Notes: generated by a model not told the origin, from the letters alone. A DNA stretch of 64,000 bases from Argyresthia goedartella (GCA_949825045.1 OX463822.1:34846703-34910702), one strand, 5' to 3'. Counted from the first letter of the stretch, positions 30,231 through 42,489 are shown. A program made the numbers and translations.

Positions 30231-31377
30231 CTCAAGTCCCAAATCATGCCTTGTATGTACATACATATCTCCCGAAAAGAAAGCATAGATTGAGCACATG
30301 TTTAAAGTTATAGCATAGTTTGAGGACATTTACGGAGAAGCCCAGAAATAATCTGCCAGCATGCTAGGAGTCCATTTCCTTTGGATAGTCTCTCCCCATG
30401 TTCATCACTGACTGCACCTAAATTGGGGGAAAATAAATCCAACTGTAAATGTAGAAAATGATTTTCAGGGACATACCTACTTACTACCTACATTGTTATA
30501 CCATTAAAGGCTCTGTTTTTGGCGATGTGTAGTCATTATCTTCGAGACCGATGTAGTCAGAAGCAAAATTACCATCATGACGTTCTAAGCCACGACTGCC
30601 CCATTCAGCTCGAACATTCTTGCAATTTCTCTACTTTTATTCGTTCCAACTCTGTGGTCGGCATTTGAGGGCGGTGTCGCCAACGTTTTTATCTGGCAAA
30701 TTACCTGAACATTATCCAACCCTACGCTAGCGCCTCGCCACGGGTAGATTTCACGAATTTTTGTGTCACACGAATGAGACAATCTAAAAGTCATGTATTT
30801 CGTGTGACGTGAAATCGACCCCCATACTCTCGTGTCGATAACATTGTTTCGCAGTATTTCGTCGACTATTATAAAATCGATCATAATCCTTTCTTGCTGT
30901 TTCTGCCAAGTATACATGTGAATCTTTTTGTGACAAAACAAATATTGTCATGGAAAGATTATTTTCCAGACACTCTTCGGGAAGACCTAAGCCATTCTCG
31001 TTCACGCATTCATCACCAAACTTACCCAACACTTGATCATATCCATCTCGCTGCACTCCTACCCATGTATTGAAATCCCCCAGCATTATAATTATAACGT
31101 TCGCTTCGCACTTCAACAACGCTTCTCGCAAATTTTCCCAAAACTCCTCGAACCGTTTTCAGTAGACCCATATCCGGGGCATACAGTACTCGCCTACCAC
31201 AAATAGTCGAATAAGCCCCACCCTGAGTCTTATCCAGAGGAATCTTGGATCTACATGTATATACTCACTAACACACTGCGACATACGTTGCTAGAGGATA
31301 ATTCCTATCTTTAAACATCCTACCTCGGCCTCTGTAACCCCAGACCAGTAGGCTGTAAAGTCAAGTCTCAAGTCCCA
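30231..31377 (-). pseudogene. RTE-like endonuclease copy A
   Basis: On the minus strand the frames give IIIMLGDFNTWVGVQRDGYDQVLG and, after a shift, FIIVDEILRNNVIDTRVW then IREIYPWRGASVGLDNVQV, matching endonuclease blocks (GDFN, RGADVGSDH) of RTE-type LINEs. A second copy follows in tandem from 31397. Frameshifts and stops make it inert. Confidence 0.7.
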
Positions 31378-31860
31378 ATAAAGTCACCCAAAAATATCAA
31401 GTCCCTATCTATATACACATCTCCCGAAAACAAAGCATAGTTAGAGGACATGTTGAATGTTATAGCATAGATTGAGGACATTTACGGAGAAGTCCAGAAA
31501 TAGACTGCCATGCCAATATGCTAGGACTCCATTTCCTTTGATATTGTTTCTCCATATGTAACGTAACGTACTACCTGCTTGACCATATTGGCTACTGGCG
31601 GATTAGCCAGTTAAAAACTAAAACTATAAAAATTCGGAAATTCGGGTCTGGAATCTCGTCTGGCAGCTGATTGTTTTTTTGAGGCAGACATTGTTTGAGC
31701 TCTGAAACGTGAGGTTGTATCTTCTGCATCAATAATTTTTAAGTCACGCCTTTAGTTGCGGCGATGGGCTAGTCCCTTTAGTACTGTAATGGAGCTGAAT
31801 GTTTAGTTGCTGTAAAGTGCAGTAGTTGATTTGAAACTTCCCTACTATTCCCAATCCATG

Positions 31861-32050
31861 GGGTTCCACGCTGAGGAGTAATATCCTCCTGGCGCTAACG
31901 GAGCTCTGAATCGGTTCCACGCCGAGGAGTAATATCCTCCTGGCGCTAACGGAGCTCTGAATTGGTTCCACGCTGAGGAGTAATATCCTCCTGGCGCTAA
32001 CGGAGCTCTGAATCGGTTCCACGCCGAGGAATAATATCCTCCTGGCGCTA
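31861..32050. repeat. 51-bp tandem repeat inside left LTR
   Basis: Units beginning ggttccacgc(t/c)gaggagtaat and ending ggagctctgaat recur every 51 bp, about 3.6 times; the core ggaggatattactcc is a short hairpin on either strand. The other LTR has the same array at about 33895-34085. The 17-codon periodic minus-strand ORF over it is an artefact. Confidence 0.88.
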
Positions 32051-33894
32051 CCGCATAATCACTTGTTGACGTCTGGAGAAGTGGACCAGTTGGATTGAGA
32101 CTACCAAGGAGCCGAAATCTACAAATTCCCGGCGAGTCCCTATCCAGCGTTTCAACTATATCACCAATATTCGACTCACGACCCTGTAATTAATAAATGT
32201 ATCTTGAGCCTGCCAACAATCTCTTTTGGTCAGGTTAGAGTCACACTGTTTCAATGGCGCCCGGATTAAGGAAATATTGGTGATAGAGTTTTATGTCTGG
32301 TCAGAGTAGTTAGGCCATAAGAGCGCCGTAGAACGCTAGATTTCTTTCGTAGCTTGTATATTTTGTTGTGTTTATTTTTGTCTGACAGGAGTATATTTGA
32401 TCGTTTAGCTGGGTATCTACCTCATTTCTACATTATTTATGGTCGCAGTCTGACGGCCGTTGTCATATTATAATTGTTGATAAATTTCCTCCAAATTCTC
32501 AGTACGAAAAATAAATTAATAAATTGTGAAGATTTTAGTAGGGAAACTTTTCGGACTATTAAATAATAAATAAGGTTAGTGTTTAACGGCCGATTTCTCG
32601 TACATTTAATCTGTTGTTGACAGTCCTTTATCAATTTCAGCTGTCAAAACGGTAGATCAATGGCTTGATTTTGTACCAGAAACCGGGCGTTAGTCGTATA
32701 CTCTGCTTACTTTCATGTAAATTTGTACAGTTTACTAGATAGGTAGTAAACATGACGTTTCCTATAAAATATCTGTCGCTAAATAAGGCTGAATTGGAGT
32801 ATGAGGTTGAGCTTCGAGGAGGTACATGTTGGTGTATTTCCTGTAATATTCTATCCACCATGACCCATCTGTCTGATAGCACCTTCTGTCTGAAGATAGG
32901 CTGCGACAGTGTTCTGTCTTATTCAATAGTAGTTAATGATTCCTTTATGTATGTAATAAGTATTTTGACCCTTGTATTCTAAAAACCATCTATATCTACA
33001 GCTATGTAAAAGTTCTTTATTGTGTAACGTTACTCTGCAATGTCTGTTACTTTAGCTTATGGCCTCTTGAACTATAATTCTCTACTTTTTTACTCTTTGT
33101 TGTAGAATAGATATTCTACTCTATTATTATTTTCTGTACCCACTAACGGTGCAGGAAGTCTTGAACACTTGAGGGAGCTGCCCCTCATGGTGTTATTCTG
33201 CGTTACGATAGTAGCTAAGCTATCGGGGCGTTTATGTACTAAGGTTCTTATTTTAGTTCAAGGGATCTTGCTTATTTTTCAACTTCTGACAGTTAGTCTG
33301 GGTGTGCATTTGGCTATAATAATGGCACCCTGTGTGTAAGGCTGTGTTTACACGATGTTAGTGTGAACTCTTGTATGAACTTAGTATGAATTCTGATGTC
33401 TGATTGTTGGTACGAATGTGTGATGTTGGTATGTAGTTGAGCTAGACTGTTAGTTATATATTACTCTGACATTGTAGATGGCGAGCTTTAGAGAATTTTA
33501 TCTTAAGTAGTTAATTTGGTAAGTTAGTTTAGTTTAGTTAGTATCTTAGCGGATTTTATCAGGTAAAATCCTACCCAAACAAGACGGGTATGTAACGTAA
33601 CGTACTACCTGCTTGACCATATTGGCTACTGGCGGATTAGCCAGTTAAAAACTAAAACTATAAAAATTCGGAAATTCGGGTCTGGAATCTCGTCTGGCAG
33701 CTGATTGTTTTTTTGAGGCAGACATTGTTTGAGCTCTGAAACGTGAGGTTGTATCTTCTGCATCAATAATTTTTAAGTCACGCCTTTAGTTGCGGCGATG
33801 GGCTAGTCCCTTTAGTACTGTAATGGAGCTGAATGTTTAGTTGCTGTAAAGTGCAGTAGTTGATTTGAAACTTCCCTACTATTCCCAATCCATG

Positions 33895-34085
33895 GGGTTC
33901 CACGCTGAGGAGTAATATCCTCCTGGCGCTAACGGAGCTCTGAATCGGTTCCACGCCGAGGAGTAATATCCTCCTGGCGCTAACGGAGCTCTGAATTGGT
34001 TCCACGCTGAGGAGTAATATCCTCCTGGCGCTAACGGAGCTCTGAATCGGTTCCACGCCGAGGAATAATATCCTCCTGGCGCTAC
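33895..34085. repeat. 51-bp tandem repeat inside right LTR
   Basis: Same array and copy number as in the left LTR of this element. Confidence 0.88.
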
Positions 34086-35744
34086 CGCATAATCACTTGT
34101 TGACGTCTGGAGAAGTGGACCAGTTGGATTGAGTCTACCAAGGAGCTGAAGTCTACAAATTCCCGGCGAGTCCCTATCCAGCGTTTCAACTATATCACCA
34201 ATATTCGACTCACGACCCTGTGATTAATAAATGTATCTTGAGCCTGCCAATAATCTCTTTTGGTCAGGTTAGTCTCACTGTTTCACATAGACGATACAAT
34301 CTTCATGAAACCTCCCTATGTACATCACTGACTAAACCTAAATTGGGGAAAAATAAATCCAAGTGTAAATGTAGAAAATGTATTTTCAAGGACATACTTA
34401 CTACCTACACCCTTAAACCATTAAAGCCTCTGTTGTTGGCGCAGTGTAATCATTATTTTCGAGATCAATGTAGTCAGTAGCAAAATAACCATAATGACGT
34501 ACTAAGCCACGACTGCCCCGTTCAGTTCGAACATTCTTCTCGCAATTTCTCTACTTTTTTTCGTTCCAACTTTGTTTTCCGCATATGAGGGCGATGTCGC
34601 CAACGTTTGAACCGAACATTTATCTGGAAAATTACCAGAAAATAATCCACTCCTACGTTAGCGCCTCGCCATGGGTCGATTTCACGAATTTTTGTGGCAC
34701 ACGAATGAGACAATCTAAAAATACATGTATTTTGTGTACAGTCATTTGTTTGAGACGAATATCTCATTCGTGTGACGTAAAATTGACCCCGCATACTCAC
34801 GTGTCGACAACTTTCTTTCTCAGTCTTTCGTCAACTATTACAAAATCGATCATGCTCCATTCTTGCTGTTTCTGCCATTCCAGTGTACCTGTGAATCTTT
34901 TTGTAACAAAACAAAGTTTTTGTCACAGAAAGATTATTTTCCAGACACACTTCGAAAAGTCCTAAGCAATTCTCGTTTACTCGTTTATTACCATACTTCC
35001 CAAGACTTGGTCATATCCATCTCGCTGCACTCCTACCCATGTATTAAAATCCCCTAGCATTATAATCCTCTCGTTTGCTTCGCACTTCAACAACACTTCT
35101 CGAAAATTTTCCCAAAACTCCTCTGAACCGTTTTCAGTAGACCCAAATCCGGGGCATACATGCCTACCACAAATTGTTTTTTGAGCCCCACCCTGAGTCT
35201 TATCCAGAGGAGTCTTAGATCTACACATTCATACTCACTAACACACTGCGACATACGTTGGTAGAGGACAATGCCTACCTCTTTACATCCTACCTCGGCC
35301 TCTGTAACCCCAGACCAGAAGGCTGTTAAGGAGCCGTGGATTGTTGTTACTGACCCTTTCCTTTTAGTCTCGTTCACACAAGACACATCTATTCACATTC
35401 TATCTATCATCTCACATACTTCATCAATCTTTTCATCCATCGCCCTCCGCACATTCCACGTAGCAAAACGGGGGTGCCCCAATCCCGCTTTTCACACACT
35501 TTTAGGTATACTCCGTAAATGTTCTCAAACTATACGTAGGTATCTAAGGTATTATGCAAAAATGTGATAATTTTTGGTCCTAAAATTTCGAAACATACAT
35601 TATATACTAAAAGTGTAATAACTTAGGTAAATGGTTCATATAAATAAAAATTTCTGCATCCCCCAACTCGGGGGATGGCAGGCTTTCAATTTATCCCCCC
35701 AAACTATCAAGTCCCAAATCATGCCTTGTACATATATATATATA

Positions 35745-37053
35745 CATAGTCAGGTCATAAGTTCTGTCACATGTGCAATATGAAATAATTTAGACATGTT
35801 TAATATTTATGTAAACATTTATATAGCAAAATGAACTTAATAAAACATAGATTCTTATGGTGATAAAGTTTATTCAAAATGACCCCCGCGATTTTGAATA
35901 CAGGCCTTTATTCTGCGCGGCCAGTCGTCTATCGCAGCAGGAACGAGGTCCATGTCAATATCGGCGGCTGCCTTAATCAAGGATGCCTTGAGTGACTCCA
36001 AATCAGGATGAGGCTTTGAGCAGGCCTTTTCCTCCAAGTGTTGCCATATCTTGTAATCTTACGGACTCAAATCTGGACTGGAGGAGGGCCAGTCTTCGTG
36101 CCGGATGAAGTCGATTTCACGCGCCGCCAGCCAGTCTTGTGTGCTTTTCGCTTTATGAGCTGGCGCAGAATCTTGTTGGAATACCCAGTGCCTGTTATTA
36201 AACATGGTATGAGAAACAGGTTCCACAAGGTTCTTGAGGACTGTATTTTGATACACAACTGCATTCGTTTTTACGCCTTTCTCACAAAAATGTACCTCAG
36301 TTAAGCCCCAATAAGAGACTCCCAACCAAACCATGAGCGAGGATGGAAAATGACCTCGTTAGACACGCGGAATACGGTTGCTCGCTTCTTCACTGCTGTG
36401 TGCGTACACCTTATCATTTTGTTTGTTGTAGCTCTCTTCCATGGTGAAAATTTTTTCATCCGAAAAAAGAATTTCCCGATGCTTTTTTCCCGCGTACCGC
36501 TTCAACAAAGCGCGGCATCTCTTCAGTCTCAGGTCCATTAAACGACCGTCCAAACGATGTCCTGTTTTTCTTCGATATGCCCTAAGCCCTAAGTCTTCAT
36601 TTAACACCCTTTTCACCGTGGTCCTGCTTAACCCCATTTGAAGGGCCAACAGTTTCTGCTTACGTATGGGATTTCTTTGAATTCGCGCCTTCACAGCTTT
36701 TATCACTGCTGGAGTCCTAACAGAGCGAGGGCGACCACTTCTTGACCTGTCATCTACACTAGAGTCTTCATTGTATCGTTTCATGGTACGATAAACGAAT
36801 CTTTTGGTTATATTCAAATTTTTCAGTAAGTCGAAAATCTGAATTGGCGCGTAACCGCAACGATGCAACGCAATAACTGCGACACGGTCGTCTTTAAGTG
36901 TCCACTCCATATTTAAAAATGAGGAAAATTCTAAAAAGTACACATTTTTATTTTCATGAAAAATTCGAAATTCGAATTCAATAAACTTTTTTGTGGCCAG
37001 CGTTCTAAATTCAAAAGTTTTTATTGTGTGACAGAACTTATGACCTGACTGTG
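35745..37053 (-). mobile_element. maT-type (DD37D) Tc1/mariner transposon
   Basis: A 1309-bp element with terminal inverted repeats CAtAGTCAGGTCATAAG (left) and CAcAGTCAGGTCATAAG (right, complement), continuing TTCTGTCACA, flanked by TA at 35743-35744 and 37054-37055. It holds one transposase frame on the minus strand with two stop codons. A related MITE lies at 54478-55263. Confidence 0.9.
35870..36910 (-). pseudogene. maT transposase, two nonsense codons
   Basis: From ATG at 36910 to TAA at 35870 the frame is 346 codons without any indel. The N-terminal paired helix-turn-helix (EWTLKDDRVAVIALHRCGY, SRSGRPRSVRTPAVIKA) binds the terminal repeats. Catalytic residues: D in ILFSDEKIF, D in VFQQDSAPAHKAKS, third D in SPDLSP-stop-DY. 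The second and third Asp are separated by 37 residues, which places it with DD37D (maT) elements. Stops are TAA at 36361-36359 (after RIPRV) and 36061-36059 (between SP and DY). A functional relative could still mobilise the ends. Confidence 0.9.
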
Positions 37054-37055
37054 TA

Positions 37056-37950
37056 TATAAGTGCCTGTGAATCTGCATCAAAGTACGATGCCCTCTTAGT
37101 ACTTGGAGACCACAATGCAAAGGTGGGCAAAGAAAGTGTGTTTGAAGACAATAGTGATAGATGTTACTTTGCTGCCGCGAAGAACCTGTTTATAAACAGC
37201 ACTAGTTTCTCTCACAAAGACAAACATAAATGTACATGGAAAATACCAGGCCAAACCCAATGTAACCAAATTGATCATGTGCTCAGCTGTGAAAAAATGA
37301 ATATACAGAGCCTTTCTGCATTCGTACTGGCGTCAAGCAAGGAGATGCACTATCGACTATCGTCTTCAGTCTGGTGCTTGAAGCTGTAACCCGAAAACTC
37401 GGCGTGGATGACCTTTTACACTAGGTACAACACGAGTCAACTGGCAGCATACGCCGACGACATTTTTATAACCAGCCGACCTATGTAAGAACAGCATGAT
37501 CCGCCATTGTTCGAGTACCTCGGATCGATCCTTAACTCATAATAGTGCAGTAGGCAGCAGGTGCTTCTTATCATGCAAGAAACTGCTCTCATCGAAGCTG
37601 CTGAGTACAAAAACCAAAAACAAGCTGCTAAGTAAGTATATGTAAATATCTACAGTAATAAAGACATTTGATTGATTGATTTGATTAATTGATCGCTCTC
37701 TACAAAGACTGTCATCAGACCGATGGTGACTTACGCGTGTGAAACCTGGAGTCTGACGCTGGCGGACGAACAGAGATTGGCTGTGTTCGAGAGGAAAATG
37801 CTGAGAAAGATCTTTGGCCCGGTCCGTGTTGAAAAGGGGATGTACCGGACCAGAATAAACCACGATGTTAGAGAACCCCTCAGGGCGGGTCTCCTCGGTG
37901 GGCCCTTAGACTTTGGAGATGTAATTCTCCGCCGACGGGGTCTTCCGTAG
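37056..37950 (+). pseudogene. RTE-like LINE fragment (endonuclease and RT pieces)
   Basis: Endonuclease part: ALLVLGDHNAKVGKE, GQTQCNQIDHVL. RT part after deletions: GVKQGDALSTIVFSLVLEAV and, in another frame, QLAAYADDIFITSR (YADD box). C-terminal part 37723-37950: VTYACETWSLTLADEQRLAV, FERKMLRKIFGP, typical of RTE elements. The pieces are out of frame with one another. Confidence 0.75.
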
Positions 37951-38399
37951 ACCTATGACCTGTTTGCGATGCGATGGATCCCGGGCGCGCCCGAGTTCTT
38001 CTTTCTTGACCGCTTGAGGTCACCATCAGATCAAGTGTAATTCTATCTTATATATTTGTGCGTGGCTGTTTTCGCAAAACGAACTATTCTCATCCTACAC
38101 TACTCGCCAGTGACCACGACTAACATCCCGGGGGCTACGAGCCCTTCAAAACATGAGAAGTGGAAACCCTTTTGACTATGTCCGAAATATTGTTCCATAC
38201 ACTGTGGCCGGCCCCGACACTGGCTGTCAGCGACCAAAGCTCGTGGTTGGAAGAATGATTTCTCCAAAACTCCCGGATCCCTACGCAGGAAAGCTCTCGC
38301 GAATATTTCACGGCAAAACAGCTCCACGATCTCCATATTTTTTCGTTTAATTCATTTTCGGACGGAAGCTACATTTTTCATTTATCACAGACCCAAACG
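37951..38399. other. Unassigned stretch
   Basis: Two overlapping ORFs on opposite strands (38100-38336 minus, 38153-38350 plus) have no recognisable motif. It may be the leader of the BEL-like element that starts at about 38400; no LTR is recognised. Confidence 0.3.
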
Positions 38400-38432
38400 T
38401 AGGACCGCAAGCAAGGATTACGGGATAAAGCT

Positions 38433-39260
38433 TCCGAAAATCTCAATACCGTTATTTTCGGGCAAGTATGCAGAGTGGACTAGCGCTTCCGTGATTTATT
38501 TACATCGTTGGTACATACATGAAAACCAGGCGCTAGACGAGTTACAAAAGCTACACTACCTCAAAAGCCACTTGACGGGAGAAGCAGAACAATTTCTTCG
38601 TCACATGCCAATCACACACGAGAACTACAAGTTATGCTGGAAACAATTGGAAGACAGATACGATAATAAAAGATATCTATCAAACTGCATTTTAAGAAAA
38701 TTTATGAGCCAAAAGAATGTCAATAGTGAGTCTGCGAGCTCACTAAGGGAGTTGTTAGATAACACAACACAAATGAATGTCTTTTTGCACTAAAGAATTT
38801 AGGTATAGATGTAAGTTCATGGGATATAATCGTCATTTATATAATAGGTTTAAAGTTAGACAATGAGTCCAGAAAGCAGTGGGAGTTAAAAGTAAGCGAG
38901 AGCGCAAAAGGATTTGCCCACTTCTTACTGAATTCAAAGAGTTTTTAGAAATTAGATCACGTGCTCTAGAATTCATAGATCCTAAATTGTTTAAAACAAT
39001 GTATCCCAGAAGCCTAATAAAGTCAATAGCACTCCGTACACCAATCCGAAAGTTCATGTTGTAGCAACCATTTCATGTGGTTACTGTACGGAAGATCATA
39101 AATTAGGCAATTGCAAAAAATTCGTAAAAGCAGATACTGACACTCGTCGTAAGTTCGTACGGGTTGTGTTTCAATTGTTTAGGAACAGGCCACTCAGTCT
39201 TTTCCTGTCGCCACAATTCTAGGTGCAGAATCTGTAGAAAAAAACATCATTCCCTCCTGC
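38433..39260 (+). pseudogene. BEL/Pao gag with zinc knuckles
   Basis: KLPKISIPLFSGKYAEWTS opens the DUF1759 region; after a frameshift HENQALDELQKLHYLKSHL, FLRHMPITHENYKLCWKQL and RYDNKRYLSNCILRKFMSQK follow, then SWDIIVIYIIGLKLDN in a new frame. Knuckles: CGYCTEDHKLGNC and CFNCLGTGHSVFSC, CRICRKKHH. At least three shifts or stops. Confidence 0.78.
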
Positions 39261-39396
39261 ATTTCTAAACACTAATAACTCAACTGAGCCCAACAGCTCA
39301 GGTGAACAGGGTGTTAATCAAGCAACGTCATCATTAGCATCGCAAGTAGAAACTACTAGCAATTTTACAGCATGTTCAGCAAGTGTAAATCATCAA

Positions 39397-39888
39397 GTGT
39401 TACTAGCCAAAGCATTGGTTAATGCTAAATCAAAGTCGGGCTCGCTGGTAACACTCAAATGTCTCTTAGATCAAGGATCACAGGTATCTTTCGGCACGGA
39501 ATCCGCAGTCCAACTACTCGGTGTAAAGAAAATACCACACAATAATTCCATTATGGGATTACAAAGTGACCAAAATACTTCAATAGCCTCGAAGTCGAGG
39601 GTTTCTTTTCACATTCAGGCACTTCATGATCCCAATGTTAGTTTTTGTAATCAAACTTTTGTGTTAAACAAGCTCACTTCAGTTCTTCCTGAAAGGAAAA
39701 TTGTTATCGAGCTCTCGTCCGAGTTGACAGGTATAGAGTTAGCAGATCCGTCATTTGGTACACCAAATAAAATTGATGTACTCCTCGGAGTTGACATTTA
39801 TGGTCAAATCTTGTTAAATGGAATTATGAAGGGTCCACCCGGTACACCAGTCGCACAAAAAACCCGGTTTGGGTTGGATTCACTCTAG
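39397..39888 (+). pseudogene. BEL/Pao protease
   Basis: TLKCLLDQGSQVSFGTESA holds the active-site region, with DQG where DSG or DTG is expected, so the catalytic Ser/Thr is replaced. LADPSFGTPNKIDVLLGVDIYG, then GPPGTPVAQKTRFG follow, as in BEL/Pao. The open frame is 163 codons and then shifts into the RT frame. Confidence 0.8.
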
Positions 39889-40483
39889 TCCTACACTGGT
39901 CCAAGACTTAGCATCTTACATACTAATATGTATTTGTGTTCATTCCACTCCCGAAAATGATCTTCTGAAGAAATTTTGGGAAATGGAAACTGACGTTAAG
40001 GTTGTAGATTCTCAAACACAATTTACTGAGGAAGAACAGAAGTGTGAACAAATATTCGCAGCAACTACGAAGAGAGCTGAGTCGGGGCGTTTTGTAGTTA
40101 ATTTACCGGTCCGTGATGAGGATCCAGGTTTTAAATACGGAGAGTCCAGAATTATTGCCGTCAAGAGATTACAGCAGCAAGAAAAAAGGTTAGAAAAGGA
40201 TCGAATACTTAAGGCACAATATTCTGGTGTGATAACAGAATATTTAGAACTCGATCACGTAGAAATTGTACCTGAGGATCAAAGAGACAATCCCTATGCA
40301 GTATATCTGCCTCATCATGCGGCAGTTCGAGAGGATAAAGATACCACCAAACTTCGCGTTGTCTTCAATGCATCCTCTTCTGGAACCAATGGTGTCTCTT
40401 TAAACGATGATTTTTTAGTAGGATCAACCCTTCAAGATGATTTACGGCATATCATCATGCGATGGCGACGTTATCTCATATGT
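39869..40483 (+). pseudogene. BEL/Pao RT N-terminal part, cut by solo LTR
   Basis: LLKKFWEMETDVKV, EEEQKCEQIFAATTKR, AVYLPHHAAVREDKD, LRVVFNASSSGTNGVSLND, HIIMRWRRYLIC. The frame is broken at 40484 by a solo LTR; when that is removed it continues LVSDIVKMYRQVKMNEQQ at 41580. Confidence 0.85.
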
Positions 40484-41575
40484 TGTAGTGTTATGTTACT
40501 TACATGTCATTTTCTAGGATTTTCTTCTAGGATACTTGCTGAGCTGTACAGTCTGATATTTGGTATCAACTTTATTTTCATAGGACCCTGTAACGTTTTA
40601 AACCATAAGAACACATTAACAAATCATTTTCGCTTTGTATTTTCACACTATCAGCTCTTCTAAATCGATAGCGAAGGGGTTTACCTTTGGTGACCTTGTA
40701 TTTGGCTTTCTCCGAAACTCTGCAATCTCGGGCTTCGTGCGCGCTGGTGCGCTACCTTTTTATATTCATTGTTACTTCATTTACTTCATGGTTTATTTGT
40801 TGTTTTCCGTATTACGAGCCTGAAACCAAACTTTGACATTTGTTGACGTCGTTGTTTATCTGGTTGTCATGGCAATGTCCATTCAAACTCGTTAGCGGTC
40901 TGATATGTTTGCTTCAATACTTTTACAAAAATACTTTTTCTCTCTAGGCCACTCACAAAAATTGCTTTTAATTTAAATAATTTTTAGAACTCTCCAAAAA
41001 GGGTATAAGAGCGGAACATTTCTGAAATTCGGGAGTCTCACGTCAGCTTCTAAGCGAGAAGAACCACCTAAAGGCCTTATCCCGCGGTCGCACTACCCCG
41101 GGATCCTGCAAGCCGTTCCTTCAAACACGATCCTGCGAGCCGTTCCTTCAAACACGATCCTGCGAGCCGTTCCTTCAAACACGATCCTGCGAGCCGTTCC
41201 TACAAACACGATTCTGCGAGCCGTTCCTACAAACGGGATCCTGCGAGCCGTTCCTACAACGGGATCCTGCGAGCCGTAACTACAAATACGCCCGCTACCG
41301 TTCCTACAACGACGATTTCAACAACATCTACAACAACAAATACACCTGCATCCTGGTCATCACCCCACCGGTCTACTACTCTCCGTGTTCTCCGCTTCCT
41401 TCTTTCTATCCAGACATCTGTATTTTATAAAACCTGTCTCACCTCATTCATCCTCATCTTCCTTTCATTTTTTTAAATTAATTCATTGTAAATAGCCCTA
41501 ATAAATTGTCATTTCTAAATTTTATCCTGGTTGTTTTCTGTTAGGTTCTGGTTAGGTAAATATCTTTACACGACA
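40484..41575 (+). mobile_element. Solo LTR (1092 bp) with internal 27-bp repeats
   Basis: TGTAGTGTTATG...TTACACGACA, flanked by ATGT at 40480-40483 and 41576-41579. Its removal restores the BEL RT frame (WRRYLIC then LVSDIVKMYRQ), which fixes both ends to the base. A TATA-like gggtataagagcgg (about 41000) and aataaa (about 41498) fit LTR promoter and poly(A) signals on the + strand. A 27-bp repeat fills 41101-41285. A 4-bp duplication suggests a Ty3/Gypsy-type element. The short ORF 40635-40823 inside is not supported. Confidence 0.9.
41101..41285. repeat. 27-bp minisatellite in solo LTR
   Basis: About seven units of the form cgatcctgcgagccgttcc plus ttcaaaca, with some 26-bp copies. It lies where the transcribed leader of the element would be. 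Confidence 0.9.
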
Positions 41576-41960
41576 ATGTCTGGTATCAGACATTGTCAAA
41601 ATGTACAGGCAAGTGAAGATGAATGAGCAGCAAACCGATTTCCTGCGTCTTCTGTGGCATGAGAAACCAGAAGATGAGATCCAACATCTAAGAATGTTAT
41701 GGGTAAATTTTGGAACTGCCTCTGCACCTGACCTTGCTGTCTGCTTTACCACGGTTGGAGATAGAAAACTTTTTTTTGCAAACCGCGTATCTGAAATAAC
41801 AACAGCATTAGAGCCCCAACAGTGGTCACATGTGTCCTTCAAGGATAATCCTGCAGATTGCGCATCACGAGGAACCAAGAATCTGGATGAAGAGCAGTTA
41901 TGGAAAGAAGGTCCTACATGGCTGAAAGAGAAAAGTATTAATTACAAAAAGATCAAGTAA
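41576..41960 (+). pseudogene. BEL/Pao RT remnant fused to RNase H tail
   Basis: DIVKMYRQVKMNEQQTDFL, then RMLWVNFGTASAPDL, jumps straight to FFANRVSEITTALEPQQW and FKDNPADCASRGTKN, so the YVDD box and most of RNase H are deleted. The open frame is 119 codons. Confidence 0.82.
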
Positions 41961-42427
41961 ACAGAAACACATTGAGAAGAAAATACAAAAAAGATTTGTT
42001 TGGTGAATCAATGTAACAATGAGGAAGAACCAAACGCAGATAAAGAGATTTTATAAAGGTAAAAAAAAAACAAAATCAAAATGTTTATTATCCAAAAACA
42101 CAATTGTACAGTAGTTTTTACGGTAGCTCCCACACTAGGCACAGCCTGTGTCTTGGGCGCTTGTAGGCAGAATTACCATTTCATTGGTAGTTTTTTAAAT
42201 TTGCACTCAATTTTATAAAACAAAAGCAATAATTACATTTACACTTATGAGAAATACAATTTTATAAAAAATAACACTTATAAAAAGAGAAAAAAATATT
42301 GAAATTAGTCAGTTCTTACGCCTATTTTATGACATCATTATAATATTTTAATAAAATTAAAGTATTTGGAATGTAGTATAAATTTTTACAGTATAGTAAA
42401 AAGTATATAAGTATAAAACATATTTGT

Positions 42428-42459
<32 letters not shown>

Positions 42460-42489
42460 TATAAGTATATAATGTAGACGTAGAGTTAG

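Larger units (their letters stand above)
31557..34285 (+). mobile_element. Non-autonomous LTR retrotransposon (TRIM/LARD-like)
   Basis: LTRs 31557-32253 (697 bp) and 33591-34285 (695 bp), TGTAACG...TTTCA, almost identical; 4-bp duplication CATA at 31553-31556 and 34286-34289. Directly after the left LTR, tggcgcccgg (32255-32264) looks like a primer site, so the element reads on the + strand. The inside is only 1337 bp with no gag or pol; the two ORFs there (32637-32882 minus, 32752-32982 plus) overlap and show no family motif. Proteins must come from another element, probably of Ty3/Gypsy type given the 4-bp duplication. Confidence 0.88.
31397..35565 (-). pseudogene. RTE-like endonuclease copy B, split by an LTR element
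   Basis: The segments 31397-31556 and 34286-35565 form one unit parallel to copy A and extend further. The 5' part on the minus strand reads NVRRAMDEKIDEVCEMIDR, DVSCVNETKRKGS, then after shifts ERIIMLGDFNTWVGVQRDG. The LTR element 31557-34285 sits inside with CATA duplications. A third start of the same unit lies at about 35705 and is interrupted by the mariner element at 35745. Confidence 0.7.

Noticed and set aside
31744..32022. Minus-strand ORF with three 17-residue repeats (also at 33778-34056)
   Set aside because: It is the 51-bp repeat inside an LTR read as protein; no start context or family similarity.
42427..42455. (TA)n as a possible transposon end
   Set aside because: Plain dinucleotide microsatellite in the 3' region of a LINE; no inverted repeats nearby.
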